In this document: one piece after another, positions 51,843-59,313 of the stretch | How positions within the stretch are numbered: position 1 is the stretch's first letter | How the letters are laid out: the number at the start of each line of letters is the position of its first letter | Assembly (NCBI GenBank): GCA_035551835.1 | Contig: DASZMN010000105.1 | Span: 1 to 64,000 of the forward strand | DNA length: 64,000 nucleotides | DNA from: Bog-473 sp035551835 | GTDB lineage: Bacteria; Actinomycetota; Acidimicrobiia; Acidimicrobiales; RAAP-2 | Direction of reading: 5' to 3' | Position numbers and translations under genes: made by a program | Notes under the pieces: model-generated | Database searches by the model: none | What the model was told of the DNA's origin: nothing | What the model saw: the letters and a program-made list of their open reading frames with translations, nothing else

Positions 51843-52982
51843 TCAGTCATAGAGCGCCTCCACCCACCACCGCCCGCGCTCGGAGCACAGCAGGCGCGCC
51901 ACCCCTCCCTCCGTCACGACCTGCATGCGGGCCCGGCGCCGGCGCACCGACCACCAGCGCTCGGTGACCGGCCAGGGGCCGGCCCACGCCGCGACCTGCT
52001 CCCAGGGCCCACCGCCGACCGACAGCCGGTCGATCGGCGCGGTAAGCAGGCCGCGCCCGTTCACCACCATGGCGTTGCCCTCGGCATCCACCAGCTCGGC
52101 GCGACGCGGCGAGGCGAACACGTCGGTCGGCGCGGGCGGCGGCAGCCGGCCCGGCCACGGCGCGCCGGCGGCCGGGCCGGTGTCGGCCTCGGGGCTACCC
52201 CAAGGGACCAGCACCGACTGGCCGGCCGGGTCACGCCCGCCCCGGACGCGCCCCACCAGCACCGCCTCGATGCCCAAACGCTCCTGCACCTGTACGAAGG
52301 AACGGGCGGCGCGCCGGTCGGCCTCGGACGTCCCGCCGAAGAAGCCGGGCTGCGCGGGTGGGGGTGGCGCACCGGGTGGGCGGTCGGGGTCCTCGCCGGT
52401 CGCCACCCGCAGCCGCCGCGCGACGGCGCGGTCGCGGAGGCCGGGGAGCTCCCCGCTCTCGGCGCGCGCCACGGCGTGGCAGGCCGCCGCGTCGGCGCCG
52501 AAGCGATCCGACACGCTGGCCGCCGGCAGCGCGGCGAACTGGCCCAGCGTCGTGATCCCCAGGCGTTGCAGGGTGACGGCCAGGTCGGGCCGCGCCAGCG
52601 TGGCCACCGACCACGGGGCCAGGAAGTCGGCCGTGCCCCCGGACGGGACGATCAGTCCCGAGCGGGCGGCCAGCAGCGCAGCGAAGAGCCCGTCGGCGAC
52701 GCCGATCTTGGCCTTCTCGCCGACCGTGTCGAGGTCGTCGAGCTTGTCGACCTCGTCGAGGGCGCTGACGCGGACGGCCAGGCGCGCCACGACCGCCTCA
52801 TCGCCCCCGAAGAAACGGGCCGGCCCGCGGGCCGGCAGCGCGCCGACCCCGAGCCGGACCGGGTGCACCCACGGGCACAGCTCGCCGGCCCGCGTCAGGA
52901 CGCGGGCGAAGCGCCGGGCTTCCTCACCCCTCGGCCCCTCCTCGAGGAGCTCGGGACACCAGATGACCACCAACCGTTCCAC
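51843..52982 (-). CDS. imuB: ImuB, catalytically inactive Y-family polymerase-like protein (shortened)
   Basis: Scaffold of the ImuA'-ImuB-DnaE2 mutasome, binding the beta clamp and DnaE2. At 379 residues it is well below the usual 500 or so. The palm-like part (LVVIWCPELLEEG, ALPARGPARFFGG), the thumb HhH (LGITTLGQFAALPAASVSDRFG), a possible clamp motif (AQPGFFGG) and the C-terminal RWWSVRRRRARMQVV block are present. A stretch near residue 10 and the little-finger DNA-binding domain after about residue 180 appear missing. The frame stays open throughout. Confidence 0.87.
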   Translation of the reverse strand: MERLVVIWCPELLEEGPRGEEARRFARVLTRAGELCPWVHPVRLGVGALPARGPARFFGGDEAVVARLAVRVSALDEVDKLDDLDTVGEKAKIGVADGLFAALLAARSGLIVPSGGTADFLAPWSVATLARPDLAVTLQRLGITTLGQFAALPAASVSDRFGADAAACHAVARAESGELPGLRDRAVARRLRVATGEDPDRPPGAPPPPAQPGFFGGTSEADRRAARSFVQVQERLGIEAVLVGRVRGGRDPAGQSVLVPWGSPEADTGPAAGAPWPGRLPPPAPTDVFASPRRAELVDAEGNAMVVNGRGLLTAPIDRLSVGGGPWEQVAAWAGPWPVTERWWSVRRRRARMQVVTEGGVARLLCSERGRWWVEALYD

Positions 52983-53018
52983 TTCTCTCCATCGCTTTCT
53001 GCTTCTCCACCGCCCGGT

Positions 53019-53762
53019 TCATGCCGCGCCGTCCGCCGTCGCATCCGCCGTCGCGACCGCACCCGAGTGGGCGGGCAACCAGAGCGAGCACTCGGTCGCC
53101 CGCCCGGCGGCGCGTCGCCCGCTCACGCGCACCTCGGCCCGGCGGCCGCGCAGGTACCCGTGTCCACGGCCGATGCCCTCCCACTCGACCGCCCCCACCG
53201 CCAGGGCCAGGTCGCCGCCCTCGGGCCAGCTCCCCACGCCCTCGAGCAACACCACCAGGGCCGCCTGGCGGTCGCGCGCCCGCGCGCGCAGGTGGCGCGC
53301 CGCGGTGAGGCGGGCCCGGCCGGGCGGGCGCACCAGGACGGCGTCGACGCCGGAGAGGAGGTCACCGGCCGCCTCGGCCCAGCCCGCGCCCGGGTGCGGC
53401 ACGAAGACGACGCGGCGCAGATCGAGCCCGAGGCCGGCGGCGGCCACCACGCCGGGGTCGGGCAGGCCGACGGCGGCGCACCAGCTCCCCGACGACGACG
53501 CCGCGCCCAGGAGGGCGAGCGCCAGGGTGGTCGCGCCGTGGCCAAGCTGTCCCGACACGGTGGTGGTCGTGCCGCGCCGCAGCGAGCCGCCGGGGAAGAG
53601 CGGGGCCAGCGGCGGCGGCACCGGGAGGGTCCGCCCGGCGACCGGCGTGGTGGGACGGACCCGGTCGGCCAGGCCGGCGGGGAGCTCACGGGGCGGCCGG
53701 GGCTCGCGGGAGGGCGCATCCGGGCGAGGAGACGGTGCGGCCCCGGCAGAACAAGCGAACAT
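53019..53762 (-). CDS. imuA': ImuA' (RecA/SulA-like mutasome accessory protein)
   Basis: 247 residues with the remnant RecA-like core used by ImuA': a P-loop-like turn TTVSGQLGHGATTLALALLG, then WCAAVGLPDPGVVAAAGLGLDLRRVVFVP and VDAVLVRPPGRARLTAARHLRARAR. The nucleotide loop is degenerate. It is the first gene of the SOS operon, 36 bases before imuB. The ATG at 53762 lies inside the LexA box and has a TAAGGT element 8 nt upstream, indicating a leaderless transcript. Confidence 0.85.
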   Translation of the reverse strand: MFACSAGAAPSPRPDAPSREPRPPRELPAGLADRVRPTTPVAGRTLPVPPPLAPLFPGGSLRRGTTTTVSGQLGHGATTLALALLGAASSSGSWCAAVGLPDPGVVAAAGLGLDLRRVVFVPHPGAGWAEAAGDLLSGVDAVLVRPPGRARLTAARHLRARARDRQAALVVLLEGVGSWPEGGDLALAVGAVEWEGIGRGHGYLRGRRAEVRVSGRRAAGRATECSLWLPAHSGAVATADATADGAA

Positions 53763-53769
53763 ATGTTCG
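53756..53769. promoter_or_regulatory. LexA binding site (SOS box), CGAACATATGTTCG
   Basis: Perfect 14-bp palindrome matching the actinobacterial LexA core CGAAC-N4-GTTCG. It covers the imuA' start codon and lies 5 bp downstream of its -10-like element, so LexA would sit on the transcription start. It is 124 bp upstream of the divergent SRAP gene and may also control it. Confidence 0.9.
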
Positions 53770-53770
53770 T

Positions 53771-53776
53771 ACCTTA
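53771..53776 (-). promoter_or_regulatory. candidate -10 element (TAAGGT) of imuA'
   Basis: On the minus strand TAAGGT ends 8 nt before the ATG at 53762 and abuts the SOS box. No ribosome-binding site is present. The same hexamer precedes the aldo/keto reductase gene at 61462. Confidence 0.5.
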
Positions 53777-53892
53777 CCGAGGCGGTGCGTCGCCTGCTCG
53801 GGGATCCGAACCCGCAGGTCAAGGGGTGTGACGCGCCCTGTGGCGCCCGTGTGACGCCCCCATCGGGCCCCATAGGTCACAATGCAGCCGGC

Positions 53893-54612
53893 ATGTGCGG
53901 ACGCTTCGCTCTCTATACCCCTCCGGCGCGGATCGCCCGCTACTTCGAGGCCACCTTGGCCGAGGGCGAGGGCGACGACGAGGCCACCGTGCACGAGCCC
54001 AGCTGGAACGTCGCCCCCACCGACGAGGTCCTCGGCGTGCGGGACCGCCCGCAAAAGGATGGTGGGGCCCCCGTGCGCACCCTCACGACCTTCCGCTGGG
54101 GGCTCATCCCATGGTGGTCCAAGGACGCGAAGTCGGGCAGCCGCCTGTTCAACGCGCGCAGCGAGACCGTGGCTACACGGGCCTCCTTCCGCGAGGCCTT
54201 CCGCGAGCGCCGCATCATCGTGCCCGCCGACGGGTTCTTCGAGTGGCGCCGCCTGAAGACCGGCGGCAAGGTGCCCCACTACTTCACCCGCGCCGACGGC
54301 GCGCCGATGGCGTTCGCCGGGCTGGCCGAGCGCTGGCGCGACAAGGCGGCGCCCAAGGACGCGCCCTACGTGCGTAGCTGCACGGTCATCACCGCCCCCG
54401 GTGGCGCTGACATGGACGGCATCCACGATCGCATGCCGGTGATCCTCGACCCGTCGACGTTCGACCTGTGGCTCGATCCGGCCAACGAGGACGTCGAGGG
54501 GCTGCGGGCGCTCTTGCGGCCGCCGCCGGGGGGCACCGTGACGCACCACCCCGTCGGGCCGCGCATCGGCAACGTGCGCAACAACGACCCGTCGCTGGTG
54601 GAGCCGGTCTGA
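53893..54612 (+). CDS. SRAP (YedK/HMCES) abasic-site-shielding protein
   Basis: 239 residues. SRAP proteins crosslink to abasic sites in single-stranded DNA through Cys2, which is present (MCGRFALYT), along with WNVAPTDEVL, FRWGLIPWW, the Asn of LFNARSETV, the Glu of PADGFFEW, and the catalytic His in DGIHDRMPVIL. All expected residues are intact. The placement opposite the LexA-controlled mutasome supports an SOS role. CACAAT, 9 nt before the ATG, could be the -10. The spacer upstream contains two GTGTGACGC direct repeats 23 bp apart (53826 and 53849). Confidence 0.93.
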   Translation: MCGRFALYTPPARIARYFEATLAEGEGDDEATVHEPSWNVAPTDEVLGVRDRPQKDGGAPVRTLTTFRWGLIPWWSKDAKSGSRLFNARSETVATRASFREAFRERRIIVPADGFFEWRRLKTGGKVPHYFTRADGAPMAFAGLAERWRDKAAPKDAPYVRSCTVITAPGGADMDGIHDRMPVILDPSTFDLWLDPANEDVEGLRALLRPPPGGTVTHHPVGPRIGNVRNNDPSLVEPV

Positions 54613-54634
54613 GCGTGGAGCCGGTCTGAGCGTG
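54601..54634 (+). repeat. 17-bp tandem duplication at the SRAP stop/next gene start
   Basis: The unit GAGCCGGTCTGAGCGTG occurs twice, head to tail. Each copy carries a TGA and a GTG; the first TGA ends the SRAP gene and the second GTG starts the phosphoesterase gene. Confidence 0.9.
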
Positions 54635-56236
54635 GGCCCGCACGGGCGCGACCACGGGGAGGCGTCGCGCTTCGACCGCCGGACGCTGTTGGGGCTGGCG
54701 ATGGCGGCGGGCGGCGCGGCCATTGTCGCGGCGGCGGAACGGGGTGACACCGCCAGGGCCGGGGCGGCGCTGACCCGGGCGGCGGCCTCGACCAAAGCGG
54801 CGGGAAGCGACTTGGGTGCGATCGAACACGTCATCTTCTTGATGCAGGAGAACCGCTCGTTCGACCACTACTACGGGACGTACCCCGGCGTGCGCGGGTT
54901 CGACGACCGGCCGGGGGGCGGGCTCGGCGTGTTCGCGCAGCGCTGGCCGGGCGGGCGGGACCGCACCCTGTTGCCGTTCCACCTCGACTCATCGTCGGGG
55001 ATGGGAGAGTGCACGACCGACCTCGACCACAGCTGGCGGGGCCAGCATCTGAGCCGCGGGCCCGGCGACAACAGCGCGTTCGTCGCGACGCACGTGCGCC
55101 CGGAGTTCGAGGGCCCCGACCACGGCGTGCTCACCATGGGGTACTACCGGCGCGCCGACCTTCCCTTCTATTACGCGCTGGCCGACGCGTTCACGCTCTG
55201 CGACAACTATCACTGCTCGGTGCTCGGGCCGACGCACCCGAACCGGTTGATGGCGCTGTCGGGCACGGTGGACCCGGGGGGTGTGGCCGGCGGGCCGGTG
55301 CTCGAGACGAACTCGTCGCCCGACGCGGTGTACAGCGCGCACTGGGACACGATGCCCGAGGTCCTGGAGGACGCCGGGGTGAGCTGGAAGGTGTACAACC
55401 CGGCGGGGACGATCTACGGGCCGGCGTTCATCGAGAAGAACGGGCTCGTCGCGACCGACGGCATCCTCCCGTACTTCGCCCAGTACCGCGACCCGGCCTC
55501 GGCGTTGTACCAGAAGGCGTTCCTGCCGCAGTATCCAGACGACTTCGTGAGCGACATCGCCTCGGGACAGCTCCCCGCCGTCAGCTGGCTCCTGCCGCCG
55601 GCGGGCTACGACGAGCACCCGTCCTCGCCACCCGCGCTCGGCGAGTACTACACGAGCCAGGTGCTGGCCGCGCTGGTGGCGAATCCCGCCGTGTGGTCCA
55701 AGACGGTGCTGTTCCACATGTACGACGAGAACGACGGCTTCTTCGACCACGTGCCGCCGCCGGTGCCTCCGGCGGGGACGGCGGGTGAGTATCTGGCGGC
55801 GCGGTCGCTGCCCTCGGACGCGCACGCCATCCGCGGCCCGGTCGGTCTGGGGTTCCGGGTGCCGATGCTCGTGCTGTCACCGTTCGGCCGCGGCGGCCAC
55901 GTGGTGTCGACGGTCTTCGACCACACGTCGCAGCTGCGCTTCTTGGAGGAGCGCTTCGGGGTGCGGGCGCCCAACATCTCGGCCTGGCGGCGGCGGACGG
56001 TGGGCGACCTCACCTCCGCGCTGCACATGGGCTCGGGCGGCGACGCCGCGGTGCCGTCGCTCCCGAGCACGGCCGACGACCAGATGGCCAACATGGCGGC
56101 GCTCGGCTGTTCGTCCGCGGCGCTCTACAACCTCGACCAGAACCTCCCGGTGTACCCGGTGCCCGAGCACCAGGCGATGCCGCGCCAAGAGGCCCGCGCC
56201 CGCGGTGGCCGGCCGGGATCCGGCACGGGAGGCTGA
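54632..56236 (+). CDS. Tat-exported phosphoesterase (phospholipase C/acid phosphatase family)
   Basis: 534 residues with a twin-arginine signal (FDRRTLLGLAMAAGGAA, about 14-30) and the phosphoesterase domain PF04185: EHVIFLMQENRSFDHYYGTYPG with the metal-binding Glu-Asn and nucleophile region, LGPTHPNRLMALSGTVDP, and FHMYDENDGFFDHVPPPVPP. It is expected outside the membrane, hydrolysing phosphodiesters or phosphomonoesters. GTG start at 54632 lies in the tandem duplication. It converges with the SGNH lipase gene, four bases apart. Confidence 0.88.
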   Translation: MGPHGRDHGEASRFDRRTLLGLAMAAGGAAIVAAAERGDTARAGAALTRAAASTKAAGSDLGAIEHVIFLMQENRSFDHYYGTYPGVRGFDDRPGGGLGVFAQRWPGGRDRTLLPFHLDSSSGMGECTTDLDHSWRGQHLSRGPGDNSAFVATHVRPEFEGPDHGVLTMGYYRRADLPFYYALADAFTLCDNYHCSVLGPTHPNRLMALSGTVDPGGVAGGPVLETNSSPDAVYSAHWDTMPEVLEDAGVSWKVYNPAGTIYGPAFIEKNGLVATDGILPYFAQYRDPASALYQKAFLPQYPDDFVSDIASGQLPAVSWLLPPAGYDEHPSSPPALGEYYTSQVLAALVANPAVWSKTVLFHMYDENDGFFDHVPPPVPPAGTAGEYLAARSLPSDAHAIRGPVGLGFRVPMLVLSPFGRGGHVVSTVFDHTSQLRFLEERFGVRAPNISAWRRRTVGDLTSALHMGSGGDAAVPSLPSTADDQMANMAALGCSSAALYNLDQNLPVYPVPEHQAMPRQEARARGGRPGSGTGG

Positions 56237-56240
56237 GGGG

Positions 56241-57245
56241 TCAGCCGCCGCCTGCGATGGCGCCTGCGGCGGCGTAGACCGCGGCGGCCTGCGCGTCGGC
56301 GCCCGCACCATTGGGATGGAGCGGGAAGTTGATGTCGAGCGGGTTGAGCGACAGCGGGATCACGCCCTCGACGTCGCGCACCGTCGGGGCCCGGCACACG
56401 TCGTGGCCGATGGTGGGCGTGAAGGTGTCGACCACCTGCACGCCCTCGAGCGTGGCCATCCAGCCGAGCATCTCGTTCATCTCGACGAACTTCGAGGCCA
56501 GGTACGCCATGTCCTCGTTCTGCACCGGCACGTCGATGCTCCAGCAGCCCTTCCCGTCGAGGGGGACTGCATCGAGATAGTTCACGAGCAGGATGCGCGC
56601 GTTCGGTGCCCGCTGGCGGATGCCCGCGAGCAGGGTGGCGATCTTCGGCGCGGTCGCCTTGATGGCCTGGTCGATCTGGTCGACGCCGCCGGCGGTGAAG
56701 CGGGCGGCGCAGGAGCCGCCCAGCCCCGCGGGCGCCCCCGGCACGGGCACCGGCACCAGGTTCAAGCAGCTCTCGGCGTCGTTGACGAACCCGACGTCGT
56801 TGCCGCCGACGCCGACGGTGACGAGGTCGACCCCCGCGTTGAGCGCGTCGAACTGCGGCGGCGCCGTCCCGTTCAGCGGCACGCTCTGGGGCTGGGTCAT
56901 GTTGTCGGTCGTCGCGCTGCCGCAGCTGGCGTCGTGGAACGCGGCCACGCCCAACAACCTGGCCACCTTGTGCGGGTAGTCGTCCTTGGACTGCGCGCAG
57001 CCGAGCGGCACGAACTGGGTGGTCGGCGGGAGTGGCCCGGTCAGGACGTCGGCCGTGTAGGAGTCACCGAGCGCGACGTAGTCGTGATAGGTCGGTGGCG
57101 GGGGTGGTTGCGCGCCGGACGGGGACGGCGACGCCAGCAGGCCGGTCGCGGCCAGGCCCACCGCCGCGCCGACCAGCAGGGCGGCCGCAGCCCTGCCCCA
57201 CGACCGCCGCACGTGTGTCGTCCATCGCCGCGTCCCGCCTCGCAT
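56241..57245 (-). CDS. secreted SGNH/GDSL hydrolase (lipase/esterase)
   Basis: 334 residues. A Sec-type signal peptide (basic stretch, then AAAALLVGAAVGLAATGLLA, cleavage near residue 45) is followed by a Pro-rich spacer and the SGNH fold: block I VALGDSYTADV with the Ser, the Gly/Asn block TVGVGGNDVGF, and block V with Asp/His in INFPLHPNGAGADAQA. Paired cysteines suggest disulfides outside the cell. The gene upstream is 128 bp away across a very GC-rich, low-complexity spacer. Substrate is probably a lipid or ester; not defined. Confidence 0.9.
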   Translation of the reverse strand: MRGGTRRWTTHVRRSWGRAAAALLVGAAVGLAATGLLASPSPSGAQPPPPPTYHDYVALGDSYTADVLTGPLPPTTQFVPLGCAQSKDDYPHKVARLLGVAAFHDASCGSATTDNMTQPQSVPLNGTAPPQFDALNAGVDLVTVGVGGNDVGFVNDAESCLNLVPVPVPGAPAGLGGSCAARFTAGGVDQIDQAIKATAPKIATLLAGIRQRAPNARILLVNYLDAVPLDGKGCWSIDVPVQNEDMAYLASKFVEMNEMLGWMATLEGVQVVDTFTPTIGHDVCRAPTVRDVEGVIPLSLNPLDINFPLHPNGAGADAQAAAVYAAAGAIAGGG

Positions 57246-57372
57246 GGCCCCATAGTGGCTGGCGCAGGGTCGCCGTGTCGAGGGTCCGGGCGCGAGGGCG
57301 GCGAGGGTCCGGGCGGGCCGGGCGGCCGGGCGGCCGGAGAGCGGCGGACCGGGCCGGGGCCGGCGGTGCCGC

Positions 57373-57669
57373 TCAGCCGGGTGGGAGCGGCGAGGCCTCG
57401 AACATGGTCGCGGTCGCCCCGGTCAGGCGGCCGAGGTTGCGCTCGCCGAACGCGGTCTCGTGGGGTTGCGCGAGATGGGCGTCGAGCAGCTCCTTGGACT
57501 CCCAGCACTCGAAGAACGTGAAGGTGTCGCGGTGCTCGAGGTCCTCGGCCCACCAGTACTCCACACAGCCCGGGTCGCGCCGGCTGGCCGCGGTCACCTC
57601 GCCCAGGCTGGCGAGGACGTCGGCGCGATCGGCGGCGGCGAAGCTCATGGAGCCGGCGATGATGATCAC
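57373..57669 (-). CDS. antibiotic biosynthesis monooxygenase (ABM)-domain protein
   Basis: 98-residue dimeric alpha/beta-barrel protein with the ABM pattern IIIAGSMSFAAADRADVLASLGEVTAASRRDPGCVEYWW and FTFFECWESKELLDAHLAQPHE. Proteins of this fold include quinol monooxygenases and heme-degrading enzymes, and many have no known role. The ATG at 57669 overlaps the stop of the upstream amidohydrolase gene (ATGA). Confidence 0.82.
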   Translation of the reverse strand: MIIIAGSMSFAAADRADVLASLGEVTAASRRDPGCVEYWWAEDLEHRDTFTFFECWESKELLDAHLAQPHETAFGERNLGRLTGATATMFEASPLPPG

Positions 57670-58973
57670 GGGCGGCGCACCTCGGGCGTTCTGGGCCTGC
57701 GGGGCGCCCCGGGCCTGCCGGGCGTTGTTCCGGGCCCATCCAGCTCGTCCTTGACGAGTGTCCCGCCCTTCATGATCGCGACGAGGCGCGTCTGATCCTG
57801 GAGCAGCCCGATGTCACCGAGCGGGTCGCCGTCGACGACGAGCAGGTCGGCCAGGTAGCCCTCGCGCACGAAGCCGAGCTCATGGGACCGTCCCATCACC
57901 TCGGCCCCGTTGGCGGTGGCCCAGCGGAGGACGTCGAGGGGCGCGATCCCGGCCTCCTTCACGTAGAACTCGAGCTCGTCGGCGTACTTCCCGTGCGGCA
58001 GGCCGATGGCGCCGTAGTCGTCGCCGCACAGCAGCTTGACCCCGGCCTCGTTGACCGCCGGGAGGATGGCCAGGGCGCGCTCGATGTCGGCGGCCATGGC
58101 GCCCGTGAAGCCGAGGCCGCCACCGAGCTCGCCCATCATCTCGGCGAAGCGGGCCGGAAACAGCTGGCTCGGCACGAGGAAGGTGCCCAGCTCGGCCATG
58201 CGCCCGATGGCGTCCTCGTCGAGCCCGTCGCCGTGGTCGACCACGTCGATCCCGGCGTCGAGCGCCATGTGCAGGGCGTGGCGGTTGGCGATGTGCCCGC
58301 GCACGAGCACCCCGCGCTCGTGCGCCGCCTCAATTGCCGCCGTCAGCTCGGCGCGCGACATCTCGGTCTGCTCGCTCGGGGCGACGGTGCCGTGGCCGCC
58401 GGTGACGAACATCTTGATGATCTCCGCGCCGCGCTTGATCTCCTCGCGGACGGCCCGGCGGAACTCGTCGGGCCCGTCGGACCGGTTGACCGCTCCCCGG
58501 GCGCCGACTTCCCAGTACCACGGGAAGCTCTTGTCGCCGGCGTGCCCCGTCGTGCTGACGTCGCGACTGCCCGCCATCAGGCGCGGGCCCGGGAAGAGCC
58601 CCTCGGCGATGGCCGTCTTCATGGACGCGTCGATGGCGAACGGCGCGCCCGCGCTCACGGCGCCGGTGAAGCCCGAGCGCAGCAGCCCCTCCAGGTGGTG
58701 CGCCGCCCGGACGGCCTGGAGCGCCGGCGGCTCCTCGAGCCCGAACGGCGCCACCTTCGAGCCGAGCTCGTGATAGGTGGCGTGGAAGTGGCTGCTGACC
58801 AGGCCCGGCATGACGGTCCGGCCGGCGAGCTCGACCACCCGGTCCTCGGGGCCGACGTCGACCACTCCGTCGCGCACGGCTGCGATCCGCCGATCCTCGA
58901 CCACCACGGTCGAGCCCGGGCGGGCGCCGTCCGCATCGAGGACGGTCGCGCCGACGAGGACCAGGCGGCCCAC
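57666..58973 (-). CDS. amidohydrolase-family metal-dependent hydrolase
   Basis: 435-residue TIM-barrel hydrolase with a composite beta-sandwich. Metal ligands: the HxH motif in VMPGLVSSHFHATYHELG, the bridging Lys in AEIIKMFVTGG, His residues in VLVRGHIANRHALHMAL and VVDHGDGLDEDAI, and the Asp in LLCGDDYGAIGLPHG. The overall form fits imidazolonepropionase-like or prolidase-type amidohydrolases. GTG at 58973 overlaps the upstream TAG stop (TAGTG). The C-terminal 20 residues are Pro/Arg-rich. Substrate unknown. Confidence 0.87.
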   Translation of the reverse strand: MGRLVLVGATVLDADGARPGSTVVVEDRRIAAVRDGVVDVGPEDRVVELAGRTVMPGLVSSHFHATYHELGSKVAPFGLEEPPALQAVRAAHHLEGLLRSGFTGAVSAGAPFAIDASMKTAIAEGLFPGPRLMAGSRDVSTTGHAGDKSFPWYWEVGARGAVNRSDGPDEFRRAVREEIKRGAEIIKMFVTGGHGTVAPSEQTEMSRAELTAAIEAAHERGVLVRGHIANRHALHMALDAGIDVVDHGDGLDEDAIGRMAELGTFLVPSQLFPARFAEMMGELGGGLGFTGAMAADIERALAILPAVNEAGVKLLCGDDYGAIGLPHGKYADELEFYVKEAGIAPLDVLRWATANGAEVMGRSHELGFVREGYLADLLVVDGDPLGDIGLLQDQTRLVAIMKGGTLVKDELDGPGTTPGRPGAPRRPRTPEVRRP

Positions 58974-59206
58974 TACTTCCAACCCGCGATCACGTGCTCG
59001 AACCACCACGGCGGCGCCGCGGCGACCAACACGTTCATGTCCCGGTAGTCACGCCAGCGCGTGATCCGGCCGCCCGCCAGCTCGTGCACGGAGGCGACCG
59101 GCAGCGCCATGGACTCGCCGGACGCCGCCGCTGCGACCAGGTCCTGGCGGTACAGGTCGTCCCAGAACCCCTCGATCACCTTCCGGTTCTCGTCCGCTGT
59201 TCCCAC
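58973..59206 (-). CDS. SnoaL-like protein lacking its central region (probable deletion)
   Basis: 77 residues. The beginning (GTADENRKVIEGFWDDLYRQDL) and the end (VASVHELAGGRITRWRDYRDMNVLVAAAPPWWFEHVIAG) match SnoaL/limonene-epoxide-hydrolase-like proteins of about 140 residues, but they are joined directly. About 60-70 middle residues, including most of the beta sheet, are absent without loss of frame. The GTG at 59206 has GGGGGTGA upstream. The product probably cannot form the normal cavity, so it may be a pseudogene. Confidence 0.65.
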   Translation of the reverse strand: MGTADENRKVIEGFWDDLYRQDLVAAAASGESMALPVASVHELAGGRITRWRDYRDMNVLVAAAPPWWFEHVIAGWK

Positions 59207-59313
59207 CGTGTCACCCCCACGCCCGCTCGGCGCTGTCTCGGCCCCGGAACATAGTGCGCCGTGCGATCGCGATCCCATATGGTGAGCCACCCAGCGCACA
59301 GAGGGGGTGAGCC

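Noticed and set aside
49746..53831. 1361-codon open frame on the plus strand opposite dnaE2/imuB
   Set aside because: Its translation is Arg/Pro/His-rich with no domain, and the minus strand holds three well-supported genes. It is a GC-rich shadow.
57246..57372. GC-rich direct repeats (CGAGGGTCCGGGCG twice, GGGCGGCC runs)
   Set aside because: Low-complexity spacer without clear symmetry or relation to a promoter.
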